From positions 1 through 26,200 of the forward strand of contig CAMAYM010000028.1 of assembly GCA_945862495.1 (NCBI GenBank): a DNA stretch of 26,200 nucleotides. The letters run 5' to 3'. Both the position numbers and the translations under genes were made by a program. The stretch is from Bordetella parapertussis (lineage in GTDB: Bacteria; Pseudomonadota; Gammaproteobacteria; Burkholderiales; Burkholderiaceae_B). The notes beneath the pieces were generated by a model that saw nothing but the letters and a program-made list of their open reading frames with translations, was not told the origin of the DNA and did no database searches. Positions 21,977 to 26,200 of the stretch are shown piece after piece (the stretch's first letter is position 1; every line of letters begins with the position of its first letter).

Positions 21977-23472
21977 GCCACGTTGTAGTGATTGGTGGTG
22001 GTTTTGGAGGAATAGCCGCGGCGCTACGCGCCCGCAAAAAAGGATACGCAGTCACATTGATTGATCGTTGTCCACGCCTCGGGGGCCGGGCTCAAGTCTT
22101 TGAACGAGCCGGATTCAAACACGACGCAGGTCCGACTGTTTTAACGGCCCCTTTTCTCTTTGAAGAACTCTTCGCACTGTTCGGTCAGTCTTTGCATGAC
22201 CATGTCACACTCGTCCCACTCAAGCCCTGGTATCGCTTTGAATTTTCCGATGGCAACCATTTTGATTATGGGGGCACACTCGAGGACACATTAGCTGAAA
22301 TTAGACGGATCAATCCTGACGATGTCGAAGGCTACCGACGTTTGCTTGAACAGTCTAAAAAGCTGTATGACATTGGCTTTACCAAGCTCTCAGACCGCCC
22401 CTTTCACAGCATGGCCTTCATGTTTGCGCAAATCCCGCACCTCGCAAGACTGGGGGCATGGCGAACAGTCTGGCAAATGGTGTGTCGTTATCTTAAAAGT
22501 GATTATTTACGCCAAGCGTTTTCTATTCAGCCCTTGCTAGTGGGGGGCAACCCCTTTGATACCACCTGCATCTACGGACTGATTCATTTTCTCGAGCAAG
22601 CACACGGTGTGCATTTCGCCATGGGAGGCACGGGCGCTTTAGTCGACGCGCTGGGCTCGCTCATGGTTGAGCAAGGTGTAGAGATTAAATTAAACACTAC
22701 GGTCACCTCCTTAACCAATCAAAACGGTCACATTAAAAGTATCGAAATAGAGAACGCAGATGGTCAGAGGGAAAGTCTGCGCTGCGATTACGTGATTTCC
22801 AACGCAGATCCCGTCCACCTCTATAAAAATCTTTTACCAAAACAAGCCACTACATGGACGGCCCGCTTTAAAGCGGATCGTTGGCGCAAATCAATGGGAT
22901 TATTTGTCCTCTTTTTTGGAACAAATAAGCAATATCCAAAGGTCGCTCACCACACGATTTGGATGGGACCGCGTTATAAGGAATTACTCGATGATATTTT
23001 TAATCGCAAAGTCTTAGCAGACGATTTTTCGATTTATCTTCATCGACCGACCGCAACCGATCCGAGTTTTGCACCTGAGGGCGGCGATAGTTTTTATGCG
23101 CTTGTGCCTGTCCCCAATTTACAAGCCAATATTGACTGGGAAAAAACGGGTCCGCTCCTAGCCGATCGCGTTATTGACGCACTGGGCGAACGCACCCTCC
23201 CCGGCTTGCGCGAACACATCGTTGATCAGTTCTTTATGACACCCGTCGACTTCAAAGACCGCTACCTCTCTCCTGACGGTGCCGGCTTTTCTGTATCGCC
23301 GATTTTCAGCCAATCTGCTTGGTTTCGCTTTCATAATCGAGGCGAAGGTCCCGCCAACTTATTTCTTGTAGGTGCGGGCACACATCCAGGTGCAGGACTT
23401 CCTGGCGTTGTCTCCTCAGCGAAAGTAGTAGAGCGACTTCTGCCAGAAGTCGAACTGAGTCAGCGCCTATGA
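21973..23472 (+). CDS. crtI: Phytoene desaturase (CrtI)
   Basis: FAD-dependent enzyme that introduces four double bonds into phytoene to make lycopene. 499 residues from ATG 21973, which overlaps the crtE stop (ATGA) and has GAGG four bases upstream; an upstream GTG in frame is unlikely. The N-terminal dinucleotide fold is VVVIGGGFGGIAAALRARK, followed by LIDRCPRLGGRAQVF and the substrate-side HDAGPTVLTAPFLFEELF. The C-terminal bacterial-type CrtI signature is LFLVGAGTHPGAGLPGVVSS. Length and motifs suit a four-step desaturase. It acts at the membrane with CrtB product. Confidence 0.93.
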   Translation: MSHVVVIGGGFGGIAAALRARKKGYAVTLIDRCPRLGGRAQVFERAGFKHDAGPTVLTAPFLFEELFALFGQSLHDHVTLVPLKPWYRFEFSDGNHFDYGGTLEDTLAEIRRINPDDVEGYRRLLEQSKKLYDIGFTKLSDRPFHSMAFMFAQIPHLARLGAWRTVWQMVCRYLKSDYLRQAFSIQPLLVGGNPFDTTCIYGLIHFLEQAHGVHFAMGGTGALVDALGSLMVEQGVEIKLNTTVTSLTNQNGHIKSIEIENADGQRESLRCDYVISNADPVHLYKNLLPKQATTWTARFKADRWRKSMGLFVLFFGTNKQYPKVAHHTIWMGPRYKELLDDIFNRKVLADDFSIYLHRPTATDPSFAPEGGDSFYALVPVPNLQANIDWEKTGPLLADRVIDALGERTLPGLREHIVDQFFMTPVDFKDRYLSPDGAGFSVSPIFSQSAWFRFHNRGEGPANLFLVGAGTHPGAGLPGVVSSAKVVERLLPEVELSQRL

Positions 23473-24389
23473 CACCTGCCAAGGATCAAGCTTTGGCAGT
23501 TCTCAAATCGCACGGGCGGAGTTTTTACTTCGCGAGCCATTTACTTGCGCCCAAGTACCGTGCGCGTGCCGCACGTCTATATGCTTTTTGCCGCTATGTG
23601 GATGACGTGGCCGATGAAGCGAGCGATCCCTTCTTGGCGACACAAGAATTAGACCGCATCAAAAGCGCTATTAAAAGTGGCCACTCTGACCACGCTTGCG
23701 TCATAGACATGATCGCCTTAATGCAGGAACTGGCGATGCCACAGGCGCCTGTCTTATCTCTGATCGATGGCATTCAGTCTGATTTAACGATGCAACATAT
23801 TCAAGATGAGGGGCATTTACTGCGCTATGCCTACCAAGTTGCGGGGACTGTTGGCTTAATGATGTGCGAAGTATTGGACGTTCAGCCCAAGCAAGCATGG
23901 CCGTTTGCGATTGACTTGGGTATTGCGATGCAACTGACAAATATCGCACGTGATGTGGGACAAGACGCGAGGCTTGGTCGCATCTATTTGCCTGCAACAT
24001 GGCTCGGCAGTATGACGGCACAAGAGATCCTTTCTCCAAATGATGAACAAATACTCAGATTACAAGCATCAACCAAAAGGCTGCTCGCCTTAGCAAAAGA
24101 TTATTATCAAAGTGGCTTGAGTGGCGTCGTATATCTGCCGCCGGCTGCCCGCTACAGCATCATCGTTGCAGCGCATGTTTATGGTGAGATTGGTCAAACA
24201 ATCACGCAAGCAGACTATCGCACTTGGGATCGGCGTGCCGTCGTCTCTCAGCCACGCAAAGTACTTTGTGCAACATCGGCGCTGATACGTTACGCTTTGT
24301 ATCCTAGCTTGCGCAAACCAAATCCCGACCATGCCCGCCCACTCCACCAACATATACAAGACTGCTTTGGAACCAACGCAACGCGTTGA
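23469..24389 (+). CDS. crtB: Phytoene synthase (CrtB)
   Basis: Joins two GGPP head to head to make phytoene, the first committed carotenoid step. 306 residues. Both magnesium-binding aspartate motifs are present: YAFCRYVDDVADE (Asp45, Asp46, Asp49) and LTNIARDVGQDARLGRIYLP (Asp162, Asp166). SFYFAS near residue 18 is the usual N-terminal flap. The ATG overlaps the crtI stop by four bases, and the 3' end overlaps crtY by 59 bases. Squalene synthase is ruled out by context and by the DVGQD-type second motif. Confidence 0.93.
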   Translation: MTPAKDQALAVLKSHGRSFYFASHLLAPKYRARAARLYAFCRYVDDVADEASDPFLATQELDRIKSAIKSGHSDHACVIDMIALMQELAMPQAPVLSLIDGIQSDLTMQHIQDEGHLLRYAYQVAGTVGLMMCEVLDVQPKQAWPFAIDLGIAMQLTNIARDVGQDARLGRIYLPATWLGSMTAQEILSPNDEQILRLQASTKRLLALAKDYYQSGLSGVVYLPPAARYSIIVAAHVYGEIGQTITQADYRTWDRRAVVSQPRKVLCATSALIRYALYPSLRKPNPDHARPLHQHIQDCFGTNATR

Positions 24390-25509
24390 TCTCGCGATCA
24401 TTGGTGGAGGTTGTGCAGGTCTTTCACTGGCGAGGGAGCTTGCCGCTCGTCAAACGCCTCAATCAATCATTATTTTAGAACCACGTACACACTACCAAGA
24501 CGATCGAAGTTGGTGTTTCTGGTCGACGCCCGAACACGCGCTCTCTCGATTGGTCCGCCATAGTTGGTCAACCTGGCGTTTTGGACTACAGGGCCAAGCC
24601 GCTAAAACAAAAAGCAGCAGCCTTCATCCTTATCAATACATCCGCTCTGCTGATTTTTACCTTGATAGCTGGGAGAAAATCGCGCAATGTCCATCTATTA
24701 CGTCGCGCCTTGGTACAACGGTCCTCAACCTTAAGAAACAAGATAATGGGTGGCATATTGAAACGACACAAGGAAGCTTCTTTGCCAGACAAGTCATCGA
24801 TACAAGGCCACCTAGCTCCACCCACTTCGCACAATCCACTCTGTATCAATGCTTTTTAGGTGCAGAGATTCAACTTGATCGTGACATCAATCCCGGAAAT
24901 TTTGCCTTAGAACTCATGACGGATATGCGTGTGCTAAACGGTGAGTTTTGTTTTACCTATCTCTTGCCCCTCGGACATGATCGTATACTGATCGAACTCA
25001 CACTTTTTGCGAGCCGACCCTACACGGCAGAGGCACTTAGAGAAGCATTTAATCAATTACTCGCGGAGCGTGGTTTGACAGATTCGCCCTCTCTTCGCAT
25101 CGAATATGGCAATCTCCCAATGGGCTTACCCGTCCAACGTAGCGATCCGCCCCGTGCTGGCTTAGGAGGCGGGGCATTGCGTCCCTCATCGGGCTATGGT
25201 TTTATGAGGATTCAACGTTGGGCAGAACAGTGCGCGGAACATTACTGCAAACAAGGCACCGTTATTCCTCAGACACGATCCAACTTTTGGCTTCAAAAGA
25301 TGGATCAGCTTTTTCTTTCGGTCATTCAATCTCAACCAAGTCTTGCACCCACTCTTTTTAATAAGCTGCTAGGCAAGACGCAGACAGAGCGCTTTATCCG
25401 TTTTATGAATGATCGCGCAAGCTTGAGCGACTATCTCCATATTGTGCTGTGCTTACCTAAAAAACCCTTTATTCAAGCACTCATGTCGAATATCTTTCAA
25501 AGAAAATGA
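24331..25509 (+). CDS. crtY: Lycopene beta-cyclase (CrtY)
   Basis: Closes both ends of lycopene to give beta-carotene. 392 residues. Dinucleotide-binding fold LAIIGGGCAGLSLARELA (21-38) ending at Glu50, then the CrtY signature DDRSWCFW (57-64), QCFLGAEI, MTDMRV with FTYLLPLG, IEYGNLPMGLP, and the late GGALRPSSGYGF segment that corresponds to the family's HPTTGYS-like motif, here with Arg-Pro in place of His-Pro. From ATG 24331 the gene overlaps crtB by 59 bases; a TTG at 24367 is an alternative start nearer to the FAD fold. The ATGA at its end couples it to blh. Confidence 0.88.
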   Translation: MPAHSTNIYKTALEPTQRVDLAIIGGGCAGLSLARELAARQTPQSIIILEPRTHYQDDRSWCFWSTPEHALSRLVRHSWSTWRFGLQGQAAKTKSSSLHPYQYIRSADFYLDSWEKIAQCPSITSRLGTTVLNLKKQDNGWHIETTQGSFFARQVIDTRPPSSTHFAQSTLYQCFLGAEIQLDRDINPGNFALELMTDMRVLNGEFCFTYLLPLGHDRILIELTLFASRPYTAEALREAFNQLLAERGLTDSPSLRIEYGNLPMGLPVQRSDPPRAGLGGGALRPSSGYGFMRIQRWAEQCAEHYCKQGTVIPQTRSNFWLQKMDQLFLSVIQSQPSLAPTLFNKLLGKTQTERFIRFMNDRASLSDYLHIVLCLPKKPFIQALMSNIFQRK

Positions 25510-26200
25510 TGAAGCCGTCGCTATCGCCGTCGTCCTCGCCGCCCATCCTGACACTTTTAAAAAATGCGCCACGCGTTTTCCCCTTAGCCGCGCTTCTCTG
25601 TATCGTTTTATTGCATGTATCGCTCGACTTTATTCCTCCCACTGTACAACTGATCATTTTAGGTATTGTGATCGCCTTGTTTGGTTTGCCCCATGGTGCA
25701 CTCGACCCATGGATTGCAGAGCGCATAGGATTAAACAACACGCCACAACAAACATTCGTGTTCAACGCAGGATACCTCGCGCTAGCAGCGCTTGTGGTTC
25801 TTTTCTGGTGGTGGTTTCCAGCGCTTAGTCTGATTATTTTTTTAAGCATCAGTGCCTGGCACTTCTCTGCGGACTGGATGCCCTCACTCAGTATGCCCAC
25901 ACGCCTGATTGCGGGGGCACTTTTACTTTTAATGCCCATTTGCTTTCACCCCGAAGCCGTAGAAATGAATTTTCAACAACTCTCAGGTACAGAGGGTGGC
26001 AAACTTGCAGTCATCCTCGCTCTGCCAGCATGGTTAATTGGAACGACGATGACCCTCATGACAGCTGCCTCCGCTTGGAAGCGGCAATGGCAAACTAGCC
26101 TAGAGTTTCTCTCACTTACTGCGCTTGCTTATTTCACACCACCACTTATTTACTTCGCCTTGTATTTTTGTCTCTTACACAGCCCACGCCATCTTTATGG
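25506..26200 (+). CDS. blh: Beta-carotene 15,15'-dioxygenase (Brp/Blh family), 3' end outside window
   Basis: Integral membrane iron enzyme that cleaves beta-carotene into two retinals, the rhodopsin chromophore. 231 codons lie in the window and the frame is still open at 26200. The ATG at 25506 overlaps the crtY stop by four bases; ATG 25509 follows directly. Hallmarks are GLPHGALDPW (His63, Asp67), SAWHFSADW (His119) and YFCLLHSPRHL (His225, His229). The spacing of these four histidines fits the iron ligands proposed for this family. Hydrophobic helices fill most of the rest. The family is usually about 270-320 residues, so perhaps 50-90 residues are missing. Confidence 0.92.
   Translation, partial: MMKPSLSPSSSPPILTLLKNAPRVFPLAALLCIVLLHVSLDFIPPTVQLIILGIVIALFGLPHGALDPWIAERIGLNNTPQQTFVFNAGYLALAALVVLFWWWFPALSLIIFLSISAWHFSADWMPSLSMPTRLIAGALLLLMPICFHPEAVEMNFQQLSGTEGGKLAVILALPAWLIGTTMTLMTAASAWKRQWQTSLEFLSLTALAYFTPPLIYFALYFCLLHSPRHLY

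Noticed and set aside
25481..25939. 152-codon minus-strand frame at the crtY/blh junction
   Set aside because: It is a shadow of blh, whose plus-strand frame shows the family histidine motifs and runs off the window end.

Overview
The window looks like chromosomal DNA of a betaproteobacterium, most likely an aquatic (freshwater-type) member of Burkholderiales. The evidence is three Bug-family (TctC-like) tripartite-tricarboxylate receptors in one stretch, a xanthorhodopsin-like proton pump with a complete carotenoid/retinal cassette, intermediate GC and closely packed operons. The genus cannot be fixed from the sequence alone; relatives of Polynucleobacter or Alcaligenaceae are plausible (inference).

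Layout. (1) Bases 1-51 hold the N-terminus of a minus-strand gene that leaves the window. (2) 174-3866 (+) is a phosphite uptake and oxidation operon: ATPase (ptxA/phnC), binding protein (ptxB/phnD), permease (ptxC/phnE) and NAD-dependent phosphite dehydrogenase (ptxD). No LysR regulator (ptxE) follows it. (3) 10190-3893 (-) is a six-gene operon: a Tat-exported dipeptide/oligopeptide binding protein, two permeases, two ATPases and a short-chain dehydrogenase. Its upstream region has a consensus-perfect sigma-54 promoter and a near-consensus NtrC site. (4) 10377-16559 carries enzymes acting on N-acylated, N-carbamoylated or D-configured amino acids: a D-aminoacylase-type amidohydrolase (+), an ArgE-type M20 deacetylase (-), diaminopropionate ammonia-lyase (+), N-carbamoyl-D-amino-acid hydrolase (+) and a quinone-oxidoreductase-like MDR protein (+). 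With the transporter they look like a nitrogen-scavenging island under nitrogen control. (5) 16579-17091 encodes a small exported protein made of six two-cysteine repeats, apparently a duplicated three-repeat unit. (6) 17172-19854 holds a decayed Bug gene and two intact, divergent Bug genes. (7) 20275-26200 (+) is the rhodopsin gene, a strong terminator, then crtE-crtI-crtB-crtY-blh with overlapping genes; blh runs off the window end. Together these make beta-carotene, cleave it to retinal and assemble a light-driven proton pump.

Themes: scavenging of scarce phosphorus (phosphite) and nitrogen (peptides, D-amino acid derivatives) plus light-driven energy supply, which fits an oligotrophic water-column organism. 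The most valuable leads are the NtrC/sigma-54 control region at 10231-10351, the antenna-type glycine in the rhodopsin, the Cys-repeat protein and the terminator that separates rhodopsin from its chromophore genes.
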